Shown: positions 1 to 8,177, numbered from the stretch's first letter. The stretch: DNA of 64,000 nt from Bacillota bacterium (GCA_023398105.1 JAEWST010000002.1:1-64000), one strand, 5' to 3'. Numbers and translations are program-made. The notes: a model not told the origin generated them from the sequence alone.

Positions 1-55
1 GTCTATACTATTCGATTTATGTATTAATAATTTCCCCAGTACTCTCCAAAAAAAT
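1..55 (-). pseudogene. fliW relic, 5-prime end only (third module)
   Basis: These bases align almost base for base with the start region of the fliW relic at 4410-4461, and through it with intact fliW (8801-9247). The GGAGG ribosome binding site is kept just upstream (about 60-64), but the start codon position reads ATT instead of ATG. The rest of the relic lies outside the window to the left. This is read from paralogous alignment only, so it shows that another module copy begins here but not whether that copy's csrA and flagellin are intact. Confidence 0.6.
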
Positions 56-105
56 AATAGCCTCCACGTCTATTTCATTTAAAAATGAAGTAAACATGGA
101 GGTCT
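48..105 (-). terminator. Terminator after the maf1-small protein pair
   Basis: On the minus strand an inverted repeat with arms CCTCCATGTTTACTTCATT and AATGAAATAGACGTGGAGG is followed by TTATTTTTTT. It ends the transcript of the maf1 module. The descending arm doubles as the ribosome binding site of the fliW relic. The same structure recurs at 4452-4512. Confidence 0.7.
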
Positions 106-194
106 ATATCTCTTTACAAATGTTAACTATCAAGCTCCCATTCTATTTCCAGTAAAATCAACTCTATTAATACATAAATCTTATTAAATAATAA

Positions 195-476
195 TTAGGC
201 ATTTGTATTGATTACTGTCATAGCATCATCAATTATAGGTTTTACATTATAATATAAAGCATCTGCCATTTTTATATAATCATTTTGCTCCATTACACTT
301 AAAAGATACATTAACAATTCATCTTTCTGCTCTAGAATTTGCTGATTATTTACAAAATTCTCATCAAAAAACACTGCTATATCATTACATATACCAACGT
401 AATCCTTTTTTATTTCGTTAGGAAGTTTAAAATAAATATCCGCTACAAAAGACTCTATTTTTTCTGAAATATCCAT
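195..476 (-). CDS. Small helical protein paired with Maf (copy 1)
   Basis: A 93-residue, acidic, apparently all-helical protein without signal peptide or membrane segment. I do not recognise a named family. The start is the ATG at 476, seven bases after GGAGG; an in-frame GTG at 482 sits too close to that site. The gene begins 2 bases after the stop of maf1, so the two are translationally coupled, and the same pairing is repeated in the second module (4763-5038, about three quarters identical). Strict pairing with a flagellin glycosyltransferase suggests a partner, chaperone or regulator of Maf or flagellin. That is inference from position only. A transcription terminator follows directly. 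Confidence 0.75.
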   Translation of the reverse strand: MDISEKIESFVADIYFKLPNEIKKDYVGICNDIAVFFDENFVNNQQILEQKDELLMYLLSVMEQNDYIKMADALYYNVKPIIDDAMTVINTNA

Positions 477-478
477 TT

Positions 479-2275
479 TCACACCTCCACTTTGTCAGCT
501 TTATCTATATGTGACTCAAGAATTAATATATATGCTTCGATACTTTCTATTATTTTCTTACTTACTGCTTTTAGAGTCTTATAATACTTCAGGTTTATTT
601 CATACATTTTCTTTTCATCTTCCTTTTCAAGCATCATTGGAAGAGAGTGAATATCACGATTATACGCTATTGTTATTGACTGTACAATAAACCTACCTGC
701 TAAATTATTACTGAGAACCTCATCCATTGACATCCTCTGTTTCTCCATAAATTCAACTCTTCCAGCCTTTTTACTTCCAAATAATTTATCGTAATACGAT
801 TCAGCTTCTTTATTAAGATTTTCATAATAGTCTTTAAGCTCATTAAAAAATTCTAATGCACTGTTTGTAATAGTTTCTTTCTCATAAATATTATCTTTTT
901 TAAATTTATCATAAACTGCTTCTAATTTAGGTATTTCTTCTATACAGTAAGTTGAAATTACATCTGAAAGTTTTAAATTTTCAGCTCCTTCGATGTTAGC
1001 TCCACCTTCAGTTGAATTTATAAAAACACCTGCTTTATCGGCAGCTATCATGCTTTCTATCCATGATTTAGTATGCATAAAATGCTCAAAAGACTCTAGC
1101 ATTTCACCATTTTGACCCTTCACATATACAATATTGTTTCTATAATTGTTCATAAACTTCTCATCAAAATTATCAGAAAACTTTTTTGTATGAGTTTTGC
1201 CATCTGTATATGCAAGATCTAGTCCCATAAATATAACTGGGCTACACCCTAAATGCCTTGCAAAGGCAATTAGTACATTTGATACATTTATACCTACATT
1301 AAGATTAGTAAATCCAATCTTATCATTTAACTTATGGAAAAATGCATCTCCGCTTCTTCCTGTAAATATTATTTTCTTGAACTTTACTAAAATATCACCT
1401 AAAACCACATTTGGTCCTACGTAGATAACTTCTTCAGGTATATCTTTTTTCTTATAAAAGTTAGCTGTCAATTCTACTCTCTCTATTGAAGATACAACGT
1501 CTGGAATAATACCTTTATCCATAAGTGTATTCATAGCCCCATCAACACTAAATATAAGTGCCTTACCTTGTGCTTTACTAAGAAAATCTATATTTTTATC
1601 TAATGATGGTCCTGCCCCTACAATTATAGCAGGTTTCCCCTTATATTCGTTTTCAAAATATTTACAATCAAGTCCTCTAAAAACATGTTTCCAGTTATTT
1701 ATATAATTATCCATTCCAATTAAAATATCTTCTACATCATTGCCGAATGCATTGACGGATGTATGCAACCTCTCAAATACAGTATCCAAAACGTTATTTA
1801 ACTCTTTTGGATACATTGATTTAACATATGGCATAGATATAACCTCTGTATTTCGGAGATTATATGCTTTTAACATATCGTGAAAGGCAACATCCAGCTG
1901 TCTTCCAAGTTCATTTTCACATCCAATAATCAAATTTACTCTTGGATCCTCCAAAAATAGCAGTTGTTTCTCATCCCCATCCACACAAAAGGATTGTGTA
2001 TCTGCTTCTGTAATTTCTATAATAGTCATAGTGCTAAAAGGTGTTTTTCTCTTATATATCTCCGAAATTAAGTTAAGATTTCTCATTCCAAATATAATAA
2101 AGTTCTTATGGTATCGAAAATCAATCTTGCCAATTACTAATTCAATCTCTTTATCCGTATCCACATGACTGGCGATTAAATAATCGTTGTCCCTTGCACT
2201 ATCAATGCTATTATCAGTCGATGTATCAATTCTCCAAACAAGATCCTGCATTTTTCTTAATGTTACATATCCCAT
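479..2275 (-). CDS. maf: Motility accessory factor, flagellin glycosyltransferase (copy 1)
   Basis: A 598-residue cytoplasmic protein of the Maf / DUF115 family (MAF_flag10). Members transfer nonulosonic acids such as pseudaminic or legionaminic acid to serine/threonine of flagellin before export. Family hallmarks are visible in the central domain: KPAIIVGAGPSLDKN near residue 220, then VDGAMNTLMDKGIIPD, then FMGLDLAYTDGKTH and EGGANIEGAENLKLSD. The C-terminal third is helical. The start is the ATG at 2275 preceded by GGGGGA; the in-frame ATG at 2287 lies before that site. The gene is downstream of fliC1 across a hairpin terminator and upstream of the 93-residue protein. A close paralogue (roughly 88-90% identical by eye) is at 5041-6831. 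No nonulosonic acid synthesis genes are in the window. Confidence 0.9.
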   Translation of the reverse strand: MGYVTLRKMQDLVWRIDTSTDNSIDSARDNDYLIASHVDTDKEIELVIGKIDFRYHKNFIIFGMRNLNLISEIYKRKTPFSTMTIIEITEADTQSFCVDGDEKQLLFLEDPRVNLIIGCENELGRQLDVAFHDMLKAYNLRNTEVISMPYVKSMYPKELNNVLDTVFERLHTSVNAFGNDVEDILIGMDNYINNWKHVFRGLDCKYFENEYKGKPAIIVGAGPSLDKNIDFLSKAQGKALIFSVDGAMNTLMDKGIIPDVVSSIERVELTANFYKKKDIPEEVIYVGPNVVLGDILVKFKKIIFTGRSGDAFFHKLNDKIGFTNLNVGINVSNVLIAFARHLGCSPVIFMGLDLAYTDGKTHTKKFSDNFDEKFMNNYRNNIVYVKGQNGEMLESFEHFMHTKSWIESMIAADKAGVFINSTEGGANIEGAENLKLSDVISTYCIEEIPKLEAVYDKFKKDNIYEKETITNSALEFFNELKDYYENLNKEAESYYDKLFGSKKAGRVEFMEKQRMSMDEVLSNNLAGRFIVQSITIAYNRDIHSLPMMLEKEDEKKMYEINLKYYKTLKAVSKKIIESIEAYILILESHIDKADKVEV

Positions 2276-2308
2276 AAAGTCCCCCATTAAAAGCTGGCAT
2301 TAACTACT

Positions 2309-2344
2309 AAAAAGAGGCATCGGCCTAAGCCAGTGCCTCTTTTT
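2309..2344. terminator. Terminator between fliC1 and maf1
   Basis: Perfect 11-bp arms AAAAAGAGGCA / TGCCTCTTTTT enclose a 14-base loop and end in a T run on either strand. It lies 14 bases past the flagellin stop, so it should stop most fliC1 transcripts and leave maf1 with reduced read-through. An equivalent hairpin follows fliC2 at 6863-6897. Confidence 0.8.
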
Positions 2345-2357
2345 GATACTAAAATAA

Positions 2358-3554
2358 TTATTGCAATAATTGTAATACACTCTGTGGCTGTTGATTTGCC
2401 TGAGCAAGCATTGCCTGAGCAGCTTGAGTCAAGATGTTATTCTTTGTAAACTCAGTCATTTCTTTAGCCATATCTACATCACGAATACGAGATTCAGAAG
2501 CCTGTAAGTTCTCAGAAGATGTATCCAAGTTGTTGATAGTATGTTCAAGTCTGTTCTGAACAGCACCGAGAGAAGATCTCTGACTTGATACCTTAGTGAT
2601 AGCATTGTTAACAGTTTCAATAGCAGTAGCCGCACCCCACTTAGTTGAAATATCAACAGTATCAACACCTATTGCCTTTGATCTCATATCACCAACAGAT
2701 ATGAACATTGTCTGTCCTGAGTTTGCTCCAATCTGAGCCATTATAGAATTCTTAAGGTCACTACTTGCTGATTCTGCTTTTCCAAATACTAGTGTTATAC
2801 TCTCTCCAACCTTCATAGCTGAAAGTTCTGCTGCAATCGTAAATGTTGCAGTAGCCACAAGATTTGTACTAGCAACAATAATGCCTGCTGCAGAAATACC
2901 TAAATATCCAGCTGCACTAGTAGCATCAACTTGTCCACCACTCTTAGTGATAACTTTGAAGTCATCTGCATCTACTGCTGTATTAGTAGAACCTTTAACT
3001 CTAACAAGCATTACAGCTCCATTATAATTACTTGCTTTTTCAGCTGTGGACTGAGCTGCTGTAATAGTTGTAATAATAACACTTGAGTTATTATTCATTG
3101 TTAAAGCACCTTTTACAGCTTCCTTAACACCTACAGCACTACCATCTAACAACTTCTTAGTATTGAATTCAGTAGTATTACCGATTCTGTCAATTTCAGA
3201 AGTTAACTGCTTAACTTCGGCTTGAAGTTCTTTTCTATCAGCATCTGTATTAGTATCATTTGCAGACTGAACAGCTAGTTCTCTCATTCTTTGTAGAATT
3301 GAGTGAGTTTCAGTTAATGCACCTTCAGCAGTCTGTACTAATGATATTGAGTCCTGAGCGTTACTGGAAGCTTTGTTTAAGCCTCTGATCTGACCTCTCA
3401 TTTTTTCAGATATTGCCAAACCTGCTGCATCATCTCCAGCTCTGTTGATTCTGAGACCTGATGATAATTTTTCGAGTGATTTCTGAGTGTTACCTCTGTT
3501 AACTCCTAACGCTCTGTTAGTGTTCATACTTGCGATGTTGTGATTAATTCTCAT
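2358..3554 (-). CDS. fliC: Flagellin (copy 1)
   Basis: A 398-residue flagellin (hag/fliC). The N-terminal D0/D1 region (about 1-165, starting MRINHNIASMNTNRALGV) and the C-terminal D1/D0 region (about 265-398, ending QQPQSVLQLLQ) are complete, joined by a short Ser/Thr/Ala-rich variable domain. It polymerises into the flagellar filament after type III export. The start has AAGGAGGATT at a good distance. The leader holds a hairpin with GGA in its loop (3581-3600), a likely CsrA site. It differs from fliC2 chiefly at residues about 170-250. The neighbouring maf1 probably glycosylates the variable domain. Confidence 0.95.
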   Translation of the reverse strand: MRINHNIASMNTNRALGVNRGNTQKSLEKLSSGLRINRAGDDAAGLAISEKMRGQIRGLNKASSNAQDSISLVQTAEGALTETHSILQRMRELAVQSANDTNTDADRKELQAEVKQLTSEIDRIGNTTEFNTKKLLDGSAVGVKEAVKGALTMNNNSSVIITTITAAQSTAEKASNYNGAVMLVRVKGSTNTAVDADDFKVITKSGGQVDATSAAGYLGISAAGIIVASTNLVATATFTIAAELSAMKVGESITLVFGKAESASSDLKNSIMAQIGANSGQTMFISVGDMRSKAIGVDTVDISTKWGAATAIETVNNAITKVSSQRSSLGAVQNRLEHTINNLDTSSENLQASESRIRDVDMAKEMTEFTKNNILTQAAQAMLAQANQQPQSVLQLLQ

Positions 3555-3580
3555 AATATAATCCTCCTTGATTTTTATTT

Positions 3581-3600
3581 TTCGGGAATCCTTTCCCGAA
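3581..3600 (-). promoter_or_regulatory. Candidate CsrA-binding hairpin in the fliC1 leader
   Basis: On the minus strand TTCGGGAA-AGGA-TTCCCGAA forms a perfect 8-bp stem with an AGGA loop, 26 bases upstream of the start codon. A second GGA lies in the Shine-Dalgarno sequence. CsrA binds GGA in hairpin loops and, in Bacillus hag, uses one such loop plus the ribosome binding site. The fliC2 leader has a different stem sequence with GGA again in the loop (8136-8151), which supports conserved structure. Confidence 0.7.
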
Positions 3601-3624
3601 TGGTATGTAGGTATATAGTTTACT

Positions 3625-3653
3625 ATATCCGCGGTATAAAGTATTTGTATTTA
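3625..3653 (-). promoter_or_regulatory. Candidate sigma-28 promoter of fliC1
   Basis: On the minus strand TAAA is followed after 17 bases by GCGGATAT, close to the sigma-28 pattern TAAA-N15-GCCGATAA but with a longer spacer. The homologous position in front of fliC2 carries a related sequence with a 15-base spacer. The call rests on location and partial match only. Confidence 0.4.
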
Positions 3654-3785
3654 CCTACTTGATAAGTATATCGTAACTTATTTTAAAAAACTTTAGAGGA
3701 ATTTACATATAAATGAAAAAAAAATACAAAATTATCAAAATAGTTTTCTTTATAAAAAGTATATCTAATTTTTCCTTGTCCTATC

Positions 3786-4007
3786 CTACTTTCTTCTTAA
3801 TATAGTATCAAGATTAATCATTTCAACGCTTGCAGCTTTCTTGTTTTCATCTTGAATTTCTATGAATAATTCCTTGCGATATATAGACACATTTTTAGGA
3901 GCATTTATTCCAATCCTTACTTGTTCTCCATGTATTTCAATTATTGTTATCTCAATATTATCATCAAGCATAATAACTTGATCCTTTTTCCTTGAAAGCA
4001 CTAGCAT
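3786..4007 (-). CDS. csrA: Carbon storage regulator CsrA (copy 1)
   Basis: A 73-residue CsrA, starting MLVLSRKKDQVIML with the RNA-binding segment GINAPKNVSIYRKEL near residues 33-47. The dimer binds GGA motifs and blocks translation of flagellin mRNA. FliW antagonises it by binding CsrA when free flagellin is low. Here the upstream fliW is a relic (4010-4461), although its last bases still supply the GGAGGTGTAG ribosome binding site. The protein differs from copy 2 mainly in its last 20 residues. If expressed, it must share the single intact FliW at 8801-9247. Confidence 0.93.
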   Translation of the reverse strand: MLVLSRKKDQVIMLDDNIEITIIEIHGEQVRIGINAPKNVSIYRKELFIEIQDENKKAASVEMINLDTILRRK

Positions 4008-4009
4008 AT

Positions 4010-4461
4010 CTACACCTCCTGATTTTGAAGCTCCTCCATAATGAAATACCTCACTGTGTATTTGCTTGAATTAAGTATCGTCTGTGCCACCTTTTTATTC
4101 TTTTTATTCACAATAATCGGAGCTACAAGCTTCATGCTAATACTCTTTACTTCTTCCGACACCACATCAATGCACAAACCTCCGCCAGCGAAGGTTCTTA
4201 TATTCCCAAAGCACTTACATTTTAATTAAATAATTCAAAATCATAGTACTTTATTGCTGTAGATATATAACTAGTGCTACAGAGGGTAAAAGTTGTACAT
4301 GTACATCGTGCAAAAGCTAAGCTAGCTTTAACTCAATTTCCGACAAATGAGTATTAATTGCCAATTATTCTATTATGTCTTCAAATCTAGTATTCCCCCT
4401 TCAAAGTCTATAATATTCGCTTCCTGTATCTATAGTTTGCCAAGTATTGTTCCAAAAAGAT
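4010..4461 (-). pseudogene. fliW: fliW relic between csrA1 and the second module
   Basis: Full-length decayed copy of fliW. Its last third is still readable and parallels the intact protein (SKYTVRYFIMEEL against DKYTVRHFIMDEL). The middle is scrambled by substitutions and small indels, and the first 50 bases again align with the intact 5-prime end. The start codon is ATC instead of ATG although GGAGGTTA is kept. Length is 452 bases against 447 in the intact gene. Position just before csrA1 is the normal fliW position. The evidence is nucleotide alignment by eye to 8801-9247. Confidence 0.8.
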
Positions 4462-4512
4462 AATAACCTCCACATTTATTTCATTGAAAAAATGAAATAA
4501 ACATGGAGGTCA
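4452..4512 (-). terminator. Terminator after the maf2-small protein pair
   Basis: Minus-strand inverted repeat with arms CCTCCATGTTTATTTCATT and AATGAAATAAATGTGGAGG, followed by TTATTATCTTTTT. It is the paralogue of the structure at 48-105 and overlaps the ribosome binding site and start of the fliW relic. Confidence 0.65.
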
Positions 4513-4535
4513 TATCTCTTTTTACATATGTTGAC

Positions 4536-4691
4536 TATAACGAGGCAAGAAAATGTTCCCCACTTCTATAAGTGGCGGGTGCCGCTTTAATTTTCAGGCG
4601 GTGAAAATATCTCCCACCTCGTTGAAACGCCGCTGATGTAGTGAAATTTTTCTACAATCTAAAAATTTCATTATGAATCTTGGCGTTATAA
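4536..4691 (-). repeat. MITE-like element, copy A1
   Basis: A 156 bp element with ends TTATAACG / CGTTATAG flanked by TA. It contains one long AT-rich hairpin (arms around GAAATTTTT and GAAAAATTTC) and one GC-rich hairpin closed by AACGAGG / CCTCGTT. It is absent at the paralogous position downstream of the first module (near 128-132), where the flanking sequence runs through uninterrupted. It therefore inserted after the module duplication or was lost from the other copy. It has no coding capacity. Confidence 0.75.
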
Positions 4692-4762
4692 CATTGCCCC
4701 TTCTATCCTCAGTTTAAACAATTCTATTAATACTAAAGTTTTATTAGAAATAATAATTAGTC

Positions 4763-5038
4763 CTACTTATTAATTACTGTTATAGCATCTTCAAGTATTG
4801 GTTTAACATTATAATATAAAACATCTGCCATCTTTATATAATCATTCTGTTCCATTACCTTCAAAAGATACGCTAATAATTCATCCTTCTGCTCTTGTAG
4901 CTCAGGATTATTTAAAAAATTATTATCAAAAAACTCTGATATCGTTGTACAAATCTCCACATAATCCCTATTTATCTCATTAGGAAGTTTAAAATAAATA
5001 TCAGCTACAAAAGACTCTATTTTTTCTGGAATATCCAT
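4763..5038 (-). CDS. Small helical protein paired with Maf (copy 2)
   Basis: A 91-residue paralogue of the protein at 195-476, with the same start arrangement: ATG at 5038 seven bases after GGAGG and 2 bases after the maf2 stop. Both share the N-terminal block EKIESFVADIYFKLPNEI and the C-terminal block NDYIKMADxLYYNVKPI. The middle third is more divergent. It is soluble and helical by composition, without any motif I recognise. Retention of the pair in both modules argues that it is functional and linked to Maf or flagellin handling; the actual role is unknown. Confidence 0.75.
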   Translation of the reverse strand: MDIPEKIESFVADIYFKLPNEINRDYVEICTTISEFFDNNFLNNPELQEQKDELLAYLLKVMEQNDYIKMADVLYYNVKPILEDAITVINK

Positions 5039-5040
5039 TT

Positions 5041-6831
5041 TCACACCTCCACTTTGTCAACTTTATCTATATACGACTCAAGTATTGATATATATACCTC
5101 AACACTCTCCAACACTTTCTCACTTACTGCTTTTAAAGTCTTATAATACTTCAAGTTTATTTCATACATTTCCTTTTCATCTTCCTTTTCAAGCATCATT
5201 GGAAGAGAATGAATATCTCGATTATATGCTATTGTTATTGACTGTAAAATAAATCTACCTGCTAAATTTATACTAAGAACCTCATCCATTAACATGCGCT
5301 GTTTTTCCATAAATTCTACTCTGCCAAACTTTTTACTTCCAAATAATTTATCATAATACAACCCAGCTTCTTTAATAAGATTTTGATAATAATCTTTTAG
5401 CTCATTAAAAAATTCTAATGCACTGTTTGTAATAGTTCCTTCTTCATAAACATTATCTTTTTTAAATTTATCATAAATTGCTTGTAGTTTCGGTATTTCT
5501 TCTACACAGTACGTTGAAATCACATCTGAAAGTTTTAAATTTTCTGCTCCTTCAATGTTTGCCCCACCTTCGGTTGAATTTATAAAAAGACCTTTTTTAT
5601 CGCCAGCTATCATGCTTTCTATCCAAGATTTAGTATGCATAAAATGTTCAAATGACTCCAACATTTCACCATTTTGACCCTTCACATATACAATATTGTT
5701 CCTATAGTTATTCATAAACTTTTCATCAAAATTATCAGAAAACTTTTTTGTATGAGTTTTGCCATCTGTATATGCAAGATCTAGTCCCATAAATATAACT
5801 GGGCTACACCCTAAATGCCTTGCAAAGGAAATTAGTACATTTGATACATTTATACCAACATTAAGATTACTAAATCCAATACTGTCATTTAACCTATGAA
5901 AAAAAGCATCTCCACTTCTTCCTGTAAATATTATTTTCTTGAATTTATCTAAGATGCTTCCCAAAACAACATTTGGTCCTACATAGATAACTTCCTCAGG
6001 TATCTCTTTTTTCTTATAAAAATTAGCTGTCAATTCTACTCTCTCTATTGAAGATACAACATCAGGAATAATACCCTTATCCATTAGTGTATTCATTGCA
6101 CCATCCACACTAAATATAAGTGCTTTACCTTTTGCATCTTTAAGAAAATCTATATTTTTATCTAATGATGGTCCTGCCCCGACAATTATAGCAGGTTTTC
6201 CCTTATATTCGTTTTCAAAATACTTACAATCCAGTCCTCTAAAAATATGTTTCCAATTGTTCACATAGTTATCCATTCCAATTAAAATATCTTCTACGTC
6301 ATTACCAAATGCATTAACTGATGTATGCAATTTTTCAAATATCATTTCTAAAACATTTTCTAATTCTTTTGGATACTTTGATTTAACATATGGCATAGCT
6401 ATAATCTCTGTGTGCCTTAGATTATATAATTTCAATATATCGTTAAAGGCAATATCCAGTTGTCTTCCAAGCTGATTTTCACATCCGATAATAAGATTAA
6501 CTCGTCGGTCTTCCAAATATATTATCTGATTCTCATCCCCATCTAAATAGAAGCTTTGTGTATCAGGTTCTGTAATTTCGATAATGGTCATAGTGCTAAA
6601 GGGAGTTTTTCTTTTATATATTTCCGAAATCAAATCAAGATTCTTCATTCCAAATATTATAAAGTTTTTATGGTATTTGAAATCAATCTTGCTAACAACT
6701 AATTCCAGCTCTTTAGCTCTGTCAATATGACTAGCGATTAAGTAATCGCTGTCACTTGTAGTATTAGCACTATTTGATGTATCTATATTCCATACAAGAT
6801 CCTGCATTCTACTTAATTTTATCTGTCCCAT
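5041..6831 (-). CDS. maf: Motility accessory factor, flagellin glycosyltransferase (copy 2)
   Basis: A 596-residue Maf / DUF115 protein, paralogue of the one at 479-2275. The central catalytic region from KPAIIVGAGPSLDKN through FMGLDLAYTDGKTH to EGGANIEGAENLKLSD is nearly identical between copies; differences cluster in the first 60 residues and the C-terminal helices. The start is the ATG at 6831, after GGGGGA. It lies downstream of fliC2 across a hairpin terminator and overlaps nothing. Each flagellin having its own Maf suggests matched enzyme-substrate pairs or simple dosage. The sugar donor cannot be told from the sequence. Confidence 0.9.
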   Translation of the reverse strand: MGQIKLSRMQDLVWNIDTSNSANTTSDSDYLIASHIDRAKELELVVSKIDFKYHKNFIIFGMKNLDLISEIYKRKTPFSTMTIIEITEPDTQSFYLDGDENQIIYLEDRRVNLIIGCENQLGRQLDIAFNDILKLYNLRHTEIIAMPYVKSKYPKELENVLEMIFEKLHTSVNAFGNDVEDILIGMDNYVNNWKHIFRGLDCKYFENEYKGKPAIIVGAGPSLDKNIDFLKDAKGKALIFSVDGAMNTLMDKGIIPDVVSSIERVELTANFYKKKEIPEEVIYVGPNVVLGSILDKFKKIIFTGRSGDAFFHRLNDSIGFSNLNVGINVSNVLISFARHLGCSPVIFMGLDLAYTDGKTHTKKFSDNFDEKFMNNYRNNIVYVKGQNGEMLESFEHFMHTKSWIESMIAGDKKGLFINSTEGGANIEGAENLKLSDVISTYCVEEIPKLQAIYDKFKKDNVYEEGTITNSALEFFNELKDYYQNLIKEAGLYYDKLFGSKKFGRVEFMEKQRMLMDEVLSINLAGRFILQSITIAYNRDIHSLPMMLEKEDEKEMYEINLKYYKTLKAVSEKVLESVEVYISILESYIDKVDKVEV

Positions 6832-6862
6832 AAAATCCCCCGTCAAAACCCAACATATTATT

Positions 6863-6897
6863 AAAAAGAGGCATGAGCCTAAGCCATGCCTCTTTTT
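6863..6897. terminator. Terminator between fliC2 and maf2
   Basis: Arms AAAAAGAGGCATG / CATGCCTCTTTTT give a strong hairpin with T runs in both directions, 15 bases past the fliC2 stop. It is the counterpart of the hairpin at 2309-2344, with an extended stem. Confidence 0.8.
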
Positions 6898-6911
6898 GTA
6901 GCTTACATGAA

Positions 6912-8111
6912 TTATTGCAATAATTGCAGTACACTCTGAGGCTGTTGATTTGCCTGAGCAAGCATTGCCTGAGCTGCTTGAGTCAAGATGTTATTCTTTG
7001 TAAACTCAGTCATTTCTTTAGCCATATCTACATCACGGATACGAGATTCAGAAGCCTGTAAGTTTTCAGAAGATGTATCCAAGTTGTTAATAGTATGCTC
7101 AAGTCTGTTCTGAACAGCACCAAGAGAAGATCTCTGTGATGATACCTGAGTAATAGCATTGTTAACAGTTTCAATAGCAGTAGCTGCACCCCACTTAGTT
7201 GAAATATCAACCGTGTCAACACCTATTGCCTTTGATCTCATGTCACCAACAGATACAAACATTGTCTGTCCAGAGTTTGCACCAATCTGAGCCATTATAG
7301 AGTTTTTGAGATCACTGCTTGCTGATTCTGTTTTTCCAAATACAAGTGTGATACTCTCTCCAACCTTCATAGCTGAAAGATTTGATGTTAAATTAACTCC
7401 TGCACTCTTCATAATATTTGTGGAACTAACAACATGAATTTCGCCTGCAGTTACACTTATATAGCCATCAGCCAAAGTAGCAGCCTTCTCTCCACCGCTC
7501 TTAGTAATAACTTTATAGTCTGCTGCTGCTACTGCTGCTGTGGTAGAACCTTTAACTCTAACAAGCATTACTGCTCCATTATATTTACTGCCAGTCCCTG
7601 CTGCTGCCTGAGCTGCTGTTATAGTTGAAATAACAACGCTTGAGTTATTGTTCATTGTCATAGAACCTTTAACTGCTTCTTTAACTCCTACAGCACTACC
7701 ATCCAATAATTTCTTTGTATTGAACTCAGTAGTGTTACCAATTCTGTCGATTTCTGAAGTCAACTGCTTAACTTCGGCTTGAAGCTCTTTTCTATCAGCA
7801 TCTGTATTAGTATCATTTGCTGATTGAACAGCTAGCTCTCTCATTCTTTGTAGAATTGAGTGAGTTTCACTTAATGCACCTTCAGCTGTCTGTACCAATG
7901 ATATTGAATCCTGAGCATTGCTGGATGCTTTATTTAAACCTCTGATCTGACCTCTCATTTTTTCAGATATTGCCAAACCTGCAGCGTCATCTCCGGCTCT
8001 GTTAATTCTAAGACCTGATGATAATTTTTCAAGTGATTTCTGTGTGCTTCCTCTGTTAACTCCTAATGCTCTGTTAGTATTCATACTTGCAATGTTGTGA
8101 TTAATTCTCAT
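6912..8111 (-). CDS. fliC: Flagellin (copy 2)
   Basis: A 399-residue flagellin, paralogue of the one at 2358-3554. The terminal D0/D1 parts are nearly identical between copies, while residues about 170-250 differ in many positions and small indels. The start follows AAGGAGGATTTT. Its own sigma-28-like promoter (8178-8204) and GGA-loop hairpin (8136-8151) lie in the leader. It sits between csrA2 and maf2, the same position relative to csrA as hag in Bacillus. It is probably the ancestral copy because its module adjoins the intact fliW-csrA pair. Confidence 0.95.
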   Translation of the reverse strand: MRINHNIASMNTNRALGVNRGSTQKSLEKLSSGLRINRAGDDAAGLAISEKMRGQIRGLNKASSNAQDSISLVQTAEGALSETHSILQRMRELAVQSANDTNTDADRKELQAEVKQLTSEIDRIGNTTEFNTKKLLDGSAVGVKEAVKGSMTMNNNSSVVISTITAAQAAAGTGSKYNGAVMLVRVKGSTTAAVAAADYKVITKSGGEKAATLADGYISVTAGEIHVVSSTNIMKSAGVNLTSNLSAMKVGESITLVFGKTESASSDLKNSIMAQIGANSGQTMFVSVGDMRSKAIGVDTVDISTKWGAATAIETVNNAITQVSSQRSSLGAVQNRLEHTINNLDTSSENLQASESRIRDVDMAKEMTEFTKNNILTQAAQAMLAQANQQPQSVLQLLQ

Positions 8112-8135
8112 AATAAAATCCTCCTTGATAAATTA

Positions 8136-8151
8136 TGGGGTTCCTTCCCCA
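8136..8151 (-). promoter_or_regulatory. Candidate CsrA-binding hairpin in the fliC2 leader
   Basis: On the minus strand TGGGG-AAGGAA-CCCCA forms a 5-bp GC stem displaying GGA in a six-base loop, 24 bases upstream of the start codon. The stem sequence is unlike that of fliC1, yet pairing and loop GGA are kept. The Shine-Dalgarno AAGGAGG offers the second GGA for a CsrA dimer. Confidence 0.7.
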
Positions 8152-8177
8152 AATTGTATTAAGTATGTCAAATACTT

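Noticed and set aside
4041..4229. Plus-strand frame over the fliW relic
   Set aside because: The matching antisense frame over intact fliW (8832-9038) shows it is a shadow of fliW sequence, not a gene.
7434..7628. Plus-strand frame opposite the variable part of fliC2, Cys/Ser-rich
   Set aside because: It is antisense to a real flagellin, has no ribosome binding site, and its Cys-rich look comes from GCA/GCT alanine codons read backwards.
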